Part shown: in pieces, positions 43,728 to 52,150 of the stretch
How the letters are laid out: each line of letters begins with the position of its first letter
How positions within the stretch are numbered: position 1 is the first letter of the stretch
Assembly (NCBI RefSeq): GCF_018492665.1
Contig: NZ_JAFVME010000010.1
Location: forward strand, 186,001 to 250,000
Direction: 5' to 3'
DNA length: 64,000 nucleotides
Origin: Pedobacter sp. B4-66
GTDB lineage: Bacteria; Bacteroidota; Bacteroidia; Sphingobacteriales; Sphingobacteriaceae
Notes under the pieces: generated by a model
Database searches by the model: none
Told to the model about the DNA's origin: nothing
Seen by the model: the letters and a program-made list of their open reading frames with translations, nothing else
Made by a program: the position numbers and the translations under genes

Positions 43728-46322
43728 ATGGAAAAGGATTATCAAGAATTTTTAAAAGGTAAGGTACGCCTTGCTCAAAGTACTGGGTTTTCCATTACGG
43801 ATGAGGAAATAAACCCAGCACTAAAACCACATAACAGACTTATGGTAAAGTGGATGGTGGAGGGTGGTCGAAGGGCCTGTTTTGCTTCATTCGGACTACA
43901 CAAAACCGTAACTCAACTGGAAGTCATAAGGATTACCTTAACAAAAATAGGTGGTCGAGGATTGATCATTGCCCCACTAGGCGTAAGAGCAGAATTCATA
44001 AGGGATGCAGTACAACTTCTAAAATGGGAAACTCCACCTAAGTTCATCAGAAGAATTGAAGAGGCTGAAGAAACCGGAATTTACTTAACCAATTACGAAA
44101 CCATAAGAGACGGTAAGTTAGACCCTCGCTTATTCAGTGTGGCATCACTGGATGAAGCATCTGTGCTTCGAGGCCTTGGTGGTTCCAAAACCTTCAGAGA
44201 GTTCATGAGGCTATTCACAGGTGATGCTGGTCCCAATGGAGACAGGCGCGGTACTGATGTGGTACCTTACCGTTTTGTTGCTACAGCAACACCATCACCA
44301 AACGAATACATTGAGTTATTGGCTTATGCCGACTTTCTAGGTGTGATGGATGTATCACAAGCTAAAACGCGATTCTTTAAGCGTGATAGCACTAAAGCTG
44401 ACAACCTGAAGATCTATCAACACAAAGAAGAAGAGTTTTGGATGTGGGTTGCCAGCTGGGCACTATTCGTTTCAAAGCCTTCTGATCTTACAGGTGATGA
44501 TAATGATGATAAAGGATACATTTTACCACCATTAGAAGTAAGGTGGCATGAAATACCTTCCGATCATTCAAAAGCTGGTGTTGAACGTAATGGTCAATAT
44601 AAAGCATTTGCAGAAACAGCGATCGGATTAGAAGGATCAGCAAAAGAAAAGCAATTAAGCTTAGTGAACCGTATACACAAAATGTATGAACTGGTACAAG
44701 AGGATCAGGAATCACATTTCATATTATGGCACGATCTGGAGCCTGAACGCAAACTTATCGAAAAGACTTTCCCTGACTGTAAATCCGTATTCGGCTCCCA
44801 AAAGCTGGAATTAAGGGAAGAAATTGTTTCGGACTTTTCAGAAGGTAAGCTTAAAAAATTGGCAGGTAAACCGTGCATGCTTGGTTCAGGAACCAACCTG
44901 CAGAGATTTTGCAGCCGGTCCATCTATGCCGGTATCGGATTCAAGTTTAATGATTTCATACAGTCAATTCACCGTACTCATCGATTTGGACAGACTGGCC
45001 AAGTGATTATCGACCTGATCTATACTGAAGCTGAAAGACAGATCAGAAAGCAGCTGGAAAGAAAATGGAATCAACACAATGTAATGGTTAAAAAAATGAT
45101 TGAAATCATAAAGAAATATGGCTTATCGCAAGCAGCGATGGCGCAAATGCTTACTCGTAAAATGGGTGTTGATCGTGTTGAGGTAAAAGGCGATCGGTTT
45201 ACATATGTAAATAATGACAATGTTTTGGAGTTACCAAAGATTGAAACCAACTCAATTGGGTTGATATGCTCTTCCATTCCATTTGAAATGCAGTATGAGT
45301 ATTCTCCTAACTACGCGGATTATGGCCATTGTGAAAGCAGTGCTGAATTTTGGCAACAAATGGATTATTCTACACCAGAAGCATTTCGTGTGCTAATGCC
45401 TGGTAGAATTTGCGCTATACATGTGAAAGATAGGATTGTGCCAGGGGGTATAAACGGACTAGGGTTCCAAACAGTTAGCCCAGTACACATCAAGTGTATT
45501 GATCATTACACCAAACACGGGTTTGCTTACATAGGAATGAAAACCATCGTGACAGATGTAGTACGTGAAAACGCGCAAACTTATCGTTTGGGATGGACTG
45601 AACAGTGCAAGGATGGCTCTAAAATGGGTGTGGGTATGCCTGAGTACTTGCTATTATTCCGTAAGCCACCAAGTGACAACAGCAATGCATATGCTGATAT
45701 CCCTGTGTTTAAGGAGAAACGTGAATACATAAAAACTACTGGCAGTTTTTCCGGAAACGGTTATTCCCGTGCTAGGTGGCAAATGGATGCGCACGGATTT
45801 ACCCGTAGTTGTGGGGAGAGACTTTTGAACCCAAAAGAAGTTGCAGTACTGGAATCTGATGCCATTTTTAAACTATTCAAAACACACAGCTTAGAAGAAG
45901 TTTGGGACTTTGAGCAAATTGTAAAGATAGCTGAAACTGTTGAAGCAGCTGGCAAACTCCCTCCTGGATTTATGTTGCTTCAACCTCAAAGCTGGTCAGA
46001 AGAAGTATGGACTGATATTACACGTATGCTTACCCTTAATGGGTCACAATGGAGCAACGGAAAAGAAGCCCATGTATGCCCAATGCAGTTTGATATTGCC
46101 GACAGGGTTATTGAGCAGATGAGTAACCTGGATGATATCGTTCTTGATTATTTCGGAGGATTGGGTACCGTACCACTAAGAGCAATTAAGAAAGGTAGAC
46201 GAGGTTACGGTATAGAACTGAACCCTGTTTATTTTCTGGATGCTGTAGGTTATCTGAAATCTGAAGAGCTGAAGCAAAATGTTCCAACACTTTTTGACTT
46301 GATTGAGGAGGGTGCAGCCTAA
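43728..46322 (+). CDS. Fusion of an SNF2-like SF2 helicase and a DNA (N6-Ade/N4-Cyt) methyltransferase
   Basis: 864 residues. N-terminal helicase (about 25-460): motif I GLHKTVTQLE (GxxKT retained but degenerate, about 55), motif II LDEASVLRG (about 141), motif III VATATPSPNEY (about 186) and motif VI SIHRTHRFGQTG (about 415). C-terminal methyltransferase (about 490-864): motif IV reads SSIPFEMQYEYS in place of DPPY, at about 515, and motif I VLDYFGGLGTVPLRA is at about 806, so IV precedes I as in beta-type enzymes. It could translocate on DNA and modify it. There is no restriction nuclease nearby, so self-protection or anti-restriction is likely. It overlaps the next gene by one base. Confidence 0.88.
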   Translation: MEKDYQEFLKGKVRLAQSTGFSITDEEINPALKPHNRLMVKWMVEGGRRACFASFGLHKTVTQLEVIRITLTKIGGRGLIIAPLGVRAEFIRDAVQLLKWETPPKFIRRIEEAEETGIYLTNYETIRDGKLDPRLFSVASLDEASVLRGLGGSKTFREFMRLFTGDAGPNGDRRGTDVVPYRFVATATPSPNEYIELLAYADFLGVMDVSQAKTRFFKRDSTKADNLKIYQHKEEEFWMWVASWALFVSKPSDLTGDDNDDKGYILPPLEVRWHEIPSDHSKAGVERNGQYKAFAETAIGLEGSAKEKQLSLVNRIHKMYELVQEDQESHFILWHDLEPERKLIEKTFPDCKSVFGSQKLELREEIVSDFSEGKLKKLAGKPCMLGSGTNLQRFCSRSIYAGIGFKFNDFIQSIHRTHRFGQTGQVIIDLIYTEAERQIRKQLERKWNQHNVMVKKMIEIIKKYGLSQAAMAQMLTRKMGVDRVEVKGDRFTYVNNDNVLELPKIETNSIGLICSSIPFEMQYEYSPNYADYGHCESSAEFWQQMDYSTPEAFRVLMPGRICAIHVKDRIVPGGINGLGFQTVSPVHIKCIDHYTKHGFAYIGMKTIVTDVVRENAQTYRLGWTEQCKDGSKMGVGMPEYLLLFRKPPSDNSNAYADIPVFKEKREYIKTTGSFSGNGYSRARWQMDAHGFTRSCGERLLNPKEVAVLESDAIFKLFKTHSLEEVWDFEQIVKIAETVEAAGKLPPGFMLLQPQSWSEEVWTDITRMLTLNGSQWSNGKEAHVCPMQFDIADRVIEQMSNLDDIVLDYFGGLGTVPLRAIKKGRRGYGIELNPVYFLDAVGYLKSEELKQNVPTLFDLIEEGAA

Positions 46323-46627
46323 TGACTTTTAAGCAAAAATCCAAAAAAAGAATTTTCGATTTAGAATCTGAGATTCTTGAAGTAATAGGCAAAAGAACAA
46401 CTGATGTATCTAGCATCACATATCTGGAAATCAATACTGCCTTAATAAATGTACTCAACAAAATGAACTATGAAGAGCGGAAAGGCTGGTATAACAGCGA
46501 GGTGGTTGTGAGTTATATTGCTGACTATTCAGGCGAAATAAATAAGGTAGATCACGAAAATATCTTAAAAATGGGCAGTCTTTTGGAATGCTCAAACTAC
46601 AGTAAGGAGGTAGGAAATGAAAAGTAA
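46322..46627 (+). CDS. Small protein between two methyltransferase genes
   Basis: 101 residues, helical and charged (FDLESEILEVIGKRTTDVSS, LINVLNKMNYEERKGWYNSE). Its start overlaps the helicase-methyltransferase stop (TAATGA) and its end overlaps the C5-methyltransferase start by 11 bp, so all three are translationally coupled. A specificity or accessory subunit is a possibility, but nothing in the sequence proves it. Confidence 0.65.
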   Translation: MTFKQKSKKRIFDLESEILEVIGKRTTDVSSITYLEINTALINVLNKMNYEERKGWYNSEVVVSYIADYSGEINKVDHENILKMGSLLECSNYSKEVGNEK

Positions 46628-48557
46628 GCAACATTTCCTGTACACAGAGGGTGGCGGGTTTAGGCCAACATTAGTAGCAAATCCTGAAGCTATTGAATTT
46701 ATCATTATTGACCTTTTTTGCGGTGCTGGGGGGACTACTACCGGCTTTGCAAACGCTGAATTAAACGGCAAAAAGATAGCTCTTATAGCTGCATGTGTTA
46801 ATCACGATCCAATTGCCATTAAGTCACACTGGAGAAATCATCCTGAAGTAGTACACTTTGAAGAGGATATCAGGACATTAAACCTTTCTGGACTTGCTGA
46901 TATAGTTTTAAAGTATAGGATAATGTATCCTAATGCTAAAGTTATCCTATGGGCTTCTTTAGAGTGTACAAACTTCAGTAAAGCAAAAGGTGGCCAGCCT
47001 CGTGATGCAGATAGTAGAACCCTTGCAGAAAACCTGTACATGCATTATGATCCAACCAAAAAGGAGTATTACACCGGTGATTCCTACATACAGATCCTAA
47101 ACCCTGATTACATCATGATTGAGAATGTTGTGGAGTTCATGAGTTGGGGACCTCTTGACGATCGTGGCAAACCAGTAAGCAAGAAATCTGGATCAGACTG
47201 GTTGAGATGGAGAAATGATATTAATAATTTGGGATATCATGATCAATGGAAAGAGATTAATTCGGCTGATTTTGGTGCATACACATCAAGAAACCGGTTA
47301 TTTGGTTGCTTCGCAAAACATGGTTTACCGATCGTATGGCCGGAACCTACACATTCTAAAAAACCAACTTTCAATGGTTTATTTGGCAATCTTGAAAAAT
47401 GGAAACCAGTAAAAGACGTACTTGATTTCGATGATGAGGGCAAAAGCATATTTGGACGCAAAAAACCACTATCGGACAAAACCCTAGAACGGATTTATGC
47501 TGGTCTTGTCAAATATGTAGCTGGTGGAAAGGACGCTTATTTATTACGATACAATAGTATGAGCAAGGATGGTAGCTTTAAACAAACTGCTACTGATATT
47601 GACAATCCGTGTCCAACAATATCTTGTCAAAACAGACTTGGAATGTGCTTTATTACAAAGTACTTCTCTGGAAAACCAGAAGGAAAGGTTATTTCTGTCG
47701 ATGGGCCAGCAGGAACGGTTACATGCGTTGATGGTCAATCTCTTGTACAACCTATCCCCTTTAACCCCGCTTTCATTGCAAAATATTATGGTAATGGCGA
47801 CAATATTAATTCGATAGATGAACCTGCTGGCACTTTAACTACAAAAGACAGACTTACAAAAATACAGGCTGTTTGGTTAGATAAAACTTTTAGCGGAAAA
47901 GCAAATCACCAATCAATAGAACAACCTGCAGGATCAATTTTAACAAATGATCATCACAATAAGGTAACAGCTGTTCCTTTTATTATGGATTCAAGTTATG
48001 GAAATGTCGGTAGATCTGTAGATGAACCGGCCCCAACATTACTTGCAAGCAGAAGACATCATTACATAGTAAATCCTTCACATGGTGGTCACTCTACCTC
48101 AACAGATGCACCTTGTCCTGTTATTATTGCGAGACAAGATAAAGCCCCTCTGTATTTAACGCAGGTGATTCCAGGATTAATGGATGTAGAGTTTAATAGC
48201 TTCTTTACGGATATAGATATTGAACTACTAGAAGAGTTGTGCAGCGTAAGATATCAGAATCTGATCAACGATAATCAACCGATTTACGGCCCTATGATAG
48301 AAAAATCTATCCGAATGAAGATTCTGGAATTCATGATCATGTTTAAGATCGGAGATATCAAGATGCGAATGCTTAAGGTTCCAGAACTACTACTTATTCA
48401 AGGATTGACCAATAATCAGGGTAAACCAATTGAGTTAGAAGGTAACCAATCCCATCAGAAAAAGCAGATAGGGAATTCAGTTCATCCATTGGTACCAAAG
48501 GCAAAGGCTGAAACATTGGGCAGAAGATTAAGAGAAATAAGACAGGAGGCAGCGTAA
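46617..48557 (+). CDS. C5-cytosine DNA methyltransferase with six tandem repeats in the target-recognition region
   Basis: 646 residues. Motif I IDLFCGAGGTTTGF (32-45), motif IV with catalytic Cys117 in ASLECTNFSKAKGG (the usual PC is EC), motif VI IENVVEF, motif VIII SRNRLF and motif X KQIGNSVHP near the C-terminus are present, so the enzyme should be active. About 310-520 is made of six units built on a SIDEPAGTLTTKDR-like core. This lies where target recognition normally sits. It methylates cytosine C5, probably to shield phage DNA from host restriction. It is coupled to the upstream gene by an 11-bp overlap. Confidence 0.9.
   Translation: MKSKQHFLYTEGGGFRPTLVANPEAIEFIIIDLFCGAGGTTTGFANAELNGKKIALIAACVNHDPIAIKSHWRNHPEVVHFEEDIRTLNLSGLADIVLKYRIMYPNAKVILWASLECTNFSKAKGGQPRDADSRTLAENLYMHYDPTKKEYYTGDSYIQILNPDYIMIENVVEFMSWGPLDDRGKPVSKKSGSDWLRWRNDINNLGYHDQWKEINSADFGAYTSRNRLFGCFAKHGLPIVWPEPTHSKKPTFNGLFGNLEKWKPVKDVLDFDDEGKSIFGRKKPLSDKTLERIYAGLVKYVAGGKDAYLLRYNSMSKDGSFKQTATDIDNPCPTISCQNRLGMCFITKYFSGKPEGKVISVDGPAGTVTCVDGQSLVQPIPFNPAFIAKYYGNGDNINSIDEPAGTLTTKDRLTKIQAVWLDKTFSGKANHQSIEQPAGSILTNDHHNKVTAVPFIMDSSYGNVGRSVDEPAPTLLASRRHHYIVNPSHGGHSTSTDAPCPVIIARQDKAPLYLTQVIPGLMDVEFNSFFTDIDIELLEELCSVRYQNLINDNQPIYGPMIEKSIRMKILEFMIMFKIGDIKMRMLKVPELLLIQGLTNNQGKPIELEGNQSHQKKQIGNSVHPLVPKAKAETLGRRLREIRQEAA
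47537..48177 (+). repeat. Six degenerate 31-41-codon repeats inside the C5-methyltransferase gene
   Basis: Units centred on DIDNPCPTISCQNR, SVDGPAGTVTCVDG, SIDEPAGTLTTKDR, SIEQPAGSILTNDH, SVDEPAPTLLASRR and STDAPCPVIIARQD. Most begin with an FI/LxK-Y/F-G-type strand. The DNA is diverged, so these are old protein repeats and not recent slippage. Confidence 0.8.
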
Positions 48558-48787
48558 TGAAAAAATTCAGCTCATTAAATGGTTGCAGACTATCTCCTGT
48601 TGAATTAGCAGACTTGTGTGAACTGTTCGTATCTGGTGAGCTGAATGAATTTCAACTAGCAAAAAAGTTCTCAATATCGCTTACAACCGTTGATAGATAC
48701 CTATACAAACACTACTACGGATTAGTAGACAAAAAAAAACAAACAACAATAACGCTTAAAAGCAAAGAAATACAGGAGTTTATATGA
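48557..48787 (+). CDS. Small HTH protein
   Basis: 76 residues with a helix-turn-helix (SGELNEFQLAKKFSISLTTV, DRYLYKHYYG). Its ATG overlaps the methyltransferase stop (TAATGA), and its stop overlaps the next start (ATGA). It may be a transcription regulator or a DNA-binding helper of replication. No closer family identified. Confidence 0.65.
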   Translation: MKKFSSLNGCRLSPVELADLCELFVSGELNEFQLAKKFSISLTTVDRYLYKHYYGLVDKKKQTTITLKSKEIQEFI

Positions 48788-49638
48788 ATTATATTGACCT
48801 TTTAAACCACTTCTGGAAGTTAAATAAAGAGTTCTCATTCACCCCGAATGAAAAGGCTGTTTATTTCGCACTGCTTTTTAAGTGGAATGATCTACATAGA
48901 AAGAATCCATTTAATTACAGCAATGAGCATTTAACAGATGATTCTGGTATGAGTGTGAACGCTATGAAGAAGTGTAGAGAGGTCCTAAAATCCCGCGGTT
49001 TAATAGATTTTAATTCTGGTGATGGTAGAAAAATAAATACAATTTATTTGGTAAAAAATCACAAAAAAGGTGTCACATCTGAACACCTTTATGATAAACT
49101 AAAGGTGTCACCAGATGATACTTTACCACTTAAAAAGGTATCACCAAATGACACCTTATCAGAAAAAAAGGTGTCACCAGATGACGACTACATAAGTAAA
49201 CTTATAGAGGAAAGGATTCCAAGTATAGATGAGGAGGTGATAGAGGGAAAAGAAGAGGAAAAATCATCACAAAAAAATCCAATTCCTTTTGGCATTTCTT
49301 CAGTGTATTCTTCCATGGAAGATGTCGAATTCATTTGCTTAAATCAAAGCCAGGTTTGGCATGAAAGCATGATGAAAAAATTTGGCATAAATGATCAGAA
49401 AGAAATGAAGAAATGGATTTCAGAATTCTTTGAATTACAGCGAGCAGCTGGACAGGACAAAAGAGATCTCAACGATTCTCGTAGACACTGTTTTAGCTGG
49501 ATCAATCTTCAAATCAAAAATCAAAAAGAAAAAAGTTCCGCGCAAAAAGAAAAAGTTATCCAGAATGCACCTGCCAGCAATAAAGGTGTAGATGCAGCAA
49601 TGGAATGGGCCGGAGTAGAAAGGAGGAAAAATGTCTAA
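48784..49638 (+). CDS. Phage replication initiator-like winged-helix protein
   Basis: 284 residues. The N-terminal winged-helix domain (about 10-95; FTPNEKAVYFALLFKWNDLH, LTDDSGMSVNAMKKCREVLK, SRGLIDF) is of the type in phage replication-initiation proteins. A repetitive linker (about 95-135) with KVSPDDTL repeats follows, then a charged helical C-terminal part. The linker is encoded by four 18-bp iteron-like repeats, resembling lambda O, where the origin lies in the initiator gene. The ATGA start couples it to the HTH gene. Confidence 0.75.
   Translation: MNYIDLLNHFWKLNKEFSFTPNEKAVYFALLFKWNDLHRKNPFNYSNEHLTDDSGMSVNAMKKCREVLKSRGLIDFNSGDGRKINTIYLVKNHKKGVTSEHLYDKLKVSPDDTLPLKKVSPNDTLSEKKVSPDDDYISKLIEERIPSIDEEVIEGKEEEKSSQKNPIPFGISSVYSSMEDVEFICLNQSQVWHESMMKKFGINDQKEMKKWISEFFELQRAAGQDKRDLNDSRRHCFSWINLQIKNQKEKSSAQKEKVIQNAPASNKGVDAAMEWAGVERRKNV
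49066..49184 (+). repeat. Four iteron-like direct repeats inside the initiator-like gene; candidate phage origin
   Basis: AAAGGTGTCACCAGATGA occurs exactly at 49101-49118 and 49167-49184, as AAAGGTATCACCAAATGA at 49134-49151 and as AAAGGTGTCACATCTGA (one base shorter match) from 49066. Start spacing is 35, 33 and 33 bp, about three helical turns, so all copies face the same side of DNA. GACACC/GAACACC inverse copies lie between them. Confidence 0.7.
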
Positions 49639-50542
49639 AGATATTACACAAATAATTGTTGATTACACAGAGAATAATCAATCATTGCAGCGAAATGGTC
49701 AGGAGCTTGTTATTCCTGACCTCCCATCGGTAAACAATCCGCTAACAGTACCGTCAATTAAGCATAATTCTGATGATGACATATTTGCTGTTATCCTTAT
49801 GGCACTGGCAACGTCTTACACTGATTTAAGCTGGAAACAGCCATCAAACAAAGATAAAGAATACATGGCTAATAAGCTTGCAGATAGTATTCCATCTAAA
49901 TTCCCATCAATCAGGCTGCACGAAATACCAGAAGCATTTGCAAATGGTATCCGCGGAAAATATGGTGAATTCATGGGACTGGGAGTTGTAAGTTTTGAAA
50001 ATTTTATTGAAGCACACTTATCATCAGAAAAACGTGAACAATTCGCAAAGGAAGTATTAATGATACCAGAAAGGATAGAACCGGATATCAATACAAAGTT
50101 TATAACAGCCAAAAACAACGCCTTAAAAGCTTATCAGGACAAAAAGTACGGAAAAGACATATCGCTAGTTGCGCTAGTAGTCTACACGTTCTTAAACCGA
50201 TTAAAATTGATTCAATATTCAGCTAAAAAGAAATGGGAGTTTGTTGATAAAGCAAAAGAAATCCTGATAACAGGATTAAAACACAAGCTAAAACTAACAT
50301 TAAGCAAACAAGATAGAAACATCATCAAACGAGACATCGAAAATATTCAAGAAGGTTTCGCAGTGGACTTGATACTTAACATGTCCAAAAGAGTAGCACT
50401 CCTACAGTACTTCGATGACATTGTCCTTTCAGGGACAAACCTTGACGAACTCATCGATAGCAAGCAGTACTTGTTTAACGAAACCGAACCAAATATTAAC
50501 AAAAATGAGAATCATGAACAGCAAGAGAGTGAACAAAAATGA
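49631..50542 (+). CDS. Phage hypothetical protein next to the replication gene
   Basis: 303 residues, no signal or membrane segment. The conserved-looking core is LSWKQPSNKDKEYMANKLAD, LHEIPEAFANGIRGKYGEFM, GLGVVSFENFIEAHL, resembling uncharacterised proteins of Bacteroidota phages and conjugative elements. The second half is basic and helical. It overlaps the initiator gene by 8 bp, so a replication accessory role (loader or primase helper) is plausible; no Walker motif is seen. Confidence 0.65.
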   Translation: MSKDITQIIVDYTENNQSLQRNGQELVIPDLPSVNNPLTVPSIKHNSDDDIFAVILMALATSYTDLSWKQPSNKDKEYMANKLADSIPSKFPSIRLHEIPEAFANGIRGKYGEFMGLGVVSFENFIEAHLSSEKREQFAKEVLMIPERIEPDINTKFITAKNNALKAYQDKKYGKDISLVALVVYTFLNRLKLIQYSAKKKWEFVDKAKEILITGLKHKLKLTLSKQDRNIIKRDIENIQEGFAVDLILNMSKRVALLQYFDDIVLSGTNLDELIDSKQYLFNETEPNINKNENHEQQESEQK

Positions 50543-50594
50543 GAACACACGTATGTCCAGCAGCCTCGCATGTAGAAAAAATTCTGAATTGCTG

Positions 50595-51011
50595 ATGGTG
50601 ATAGGGATTGATCCTGGTACCAAGACCGGTGTTGCTGCTTACGGATACAGGAACAAATCATTGATGGATGTTAAAACGATGAAAATCCATGAGGCTTTTA
50701 AGTTTGTAAAAGATCAATGGGAGCTTGCACTTGCATTAGGAGGAAAAATACTTGTCAGAGTTGAGGATGCTCGAAAGCGTAAACGTTACGGTTTCAACTC
50801 AAACGCAAAGATGCAAGGCGCTGGAGCAATAAAGATTCAGTGTAAGCAATGGGAGGAATTTCTAAAGGCTGAAGGAATATCTTATGAGCTTGTGGCCCCT
50901 CAACGTATCAGGACAAAGGTAGATGCAAAACAGTTCCAGATGATCACCGGATGGATGGAAAGAACCTCTAACCATGGGAGGGATGCTGGCATGTTGGTTT
51001 ATGGATTATAA
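50595..51011 (+). CDS. RuvC-like resolvase (RNase H fold)
   Basis: About 138 residues from the ATG at 50595, chosen because it starts directly at the fold (VIGIDPGTKTGVAAYGY). In-frame ATGs at 50553 and 50415 are possible, the latter overlapping the upstream gene widely. Acidic residues Asp of IGIDPGT, Glu/Asp of RVEDARKRKR and Asp of NHGRDAGML fit the metal-binding set of RuvC-type enzymes. It probably resolves branched phage DNA before packaging. Confidence 0.82.
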   Translation: MVIGIDPGTKTGVAAYGYRNKSLMDVKTMKIHEAFKFVKDQWELALALGGKILVRVEDARKRKRYGFNSNAKMQGAGAIKIQCKQWEEFLKAEGISYELVAPQRIRTKVDAKQFQMITGWMERTSNHGRDAGMLVYGL

Positions 51012-51022
51012 AAAAACAAAAT

Positions 51023-51418
51023 ATGGAAACAACAATTGAAATATGCCCATTCACTGGGCGACTGGCAGGATACCTAGATCTGCCTAACGGAGATAAGGTT
51101 TGTAAACATTGTGGATCATGGGAACCTGAACAATTTTTAAAATATGTCGATGAGACCATTAAAAACGATGACATTGATTTTAGAATCGAACTTAATGACA
51201 CCAGGGATAAAGTTTATGTCAACAAAGAAGGAATTAACAATGCCAAAGAAGGCGCTATCAAACACTATTTAGTGCATCTTAAAAAGTATTGTCAGGATAC
51301 TGGTATAAGTGTAGAGGACATGGATAAAAAGCTTCACGTGGCTTTTACCATTAGCAAAGATAAGTCCTATGTATTTCTTCAAATTTTCGAGCAAAAGTTA
51401 AAAAACAATATGCTATGA
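51023..51418 (+). CDS. Small protein with an N-terminal Cys cluster
   Basis: 131 residues. A possible zinc site is formed by the Cys of EICPFTGRLAG and CKHC (about 7 and 27-30). The rest is helical and charged with an EGAIKHYLVHLKKYCQDTGI segment. It is 11 nt downstream of the resolvase gene, and its stop overlaps the next start (ATGA). Function unknown. Confidence 0.6.
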   Translation: METTIEICPFTGRLAGYLDLPNGDKVCKHCGSWEPEQFLKYVDETIKNDDIDFRIELNDTRDKVYVNKEGINNAKEGAIKHYLVHLKKYCQDTGISVEDMDKKLHVAFTISKDKSYVFLQIFEQKLKNNML

Positions 51419-51801
51419 AAGCTAACGAATTGAGAATCGGTAATTTGGTTTTAATGGCATTTGAAAATGTTGTTGAACCAGTAACATCAAGGAGGATAGG
51501 GTTTATAAATCAAGCGACATCAAAAGGACATTCACATCCATTTGAACCAATACCATTGTCAGAAGAATGGCTCATTAAGTTCGGTTTTGAAGGAGACGAT
51601 GATGAAAGGCACATTGTTCTAGGCTTCGGTGGCGGGGAAGAATTAAGTGTTGAGCTGTTGACAAAAACATGCTGTTTAACCAGAACTAATAAAAATGAGC
51701 GTGATGATTATGTTTATGTAGCATATCCAGAATATGTACATCAGCTGCAGAATCTTTATTTCTCTTTAACTGGAAAGGAGCTGAAATATGATGAAGAATA
51801 A
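51415..51801 (+). CDS. ELRIGN-family phage protein, copy 1
   Basis: 128 residues. N-terminal KANELRIGNLVLMAF, central EEWLIKFGFEGDD and C-terminal YVHQLQNLYFSLTGKELKY define a family frequent in Bacteroidota phages and mobile elements, with no known function. The next gene is a paralogue with the same three blocks. The start overlaps the upstream stop (ATGA), and the end overlaps the next gene by 14 bp. Confidence 0.75.
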   Translation: MKANELRIGNLVLMAFENVVEPVTSRRIGFINQATSKGHSHPFEPIPLSEEWLIKFGFEGDDDERHIVLGFGGGEELSVELLTKTCCLTRTNKNERDDYVYVAYPEYVHQLQNLYFSLTGKELKYDEE

Positions 51802-52150
51802 CGAACTAAGGATAGGAAATATAATCAGCAAACGAGGAACTGTTATTAATGTAAAACCTGAAACGATTTTAAAAATATCAAGATATCCACTCCCCTACAA
51901 ACCTATTCAAATAACAGTAGAATGGTTATTGCTTCTTGGATTTGAAAAAACCTATCATAGCAATGTAAGAACCAGATTTGACCTGATTGACAATGCAAAA
52001 ATAGGATACGATTTTAACAATTATGGTGAAATTGACGGCATGATTGGATTTAGATACGTAGGAAATTATTTTGGTCACATTCAATATGTTCATCAGATTC
52101 AAAACCTCTATTTTGCTTTAACAGGTGAAGAACTGGAGGTTAAACCATGA
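51788..52150 (+). CDS. ELRIGN-family phage protein, copy 2
   Basis: 120 residues, paralogue of the preceding gene: KNNELRIGNIISKRG, VEWLLLLGFEKTYHS and YVHQIQNLYFALTGEELEV. The middle parts differ strongly, so the duplication is old. It overlaps the upstream gene by 14 bp and the downstream one by 4 bp (ATGA). Confidence 0.75.
   Translation: MMKNNELRIGNIISKRGTVINVKPETILKISRYPLPYKPIQITVEWLLLLGFEKTYHSNVRTRFDLIDNAKIGYDFNNYGEIDGMIGFRYVGNYFGHIQYVHQIQNLYFALTGEELEVKP

Noticed and set aside
49066..49184. CRISPR array
   Set aside because: Only four repeats, 15-17-bp spacers, in frame inside a coding gene; better explained as iterons.
50539..50595. 18-residue ORF linking the 303-residue gene (ATGA) and the RuvC-like gene (TGATG)
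   Set aside because: The double overlap is suggestive of coupling, but the peptide (RTHVCPAASHVEKILNC) is too short to support as a gene without conservation data.
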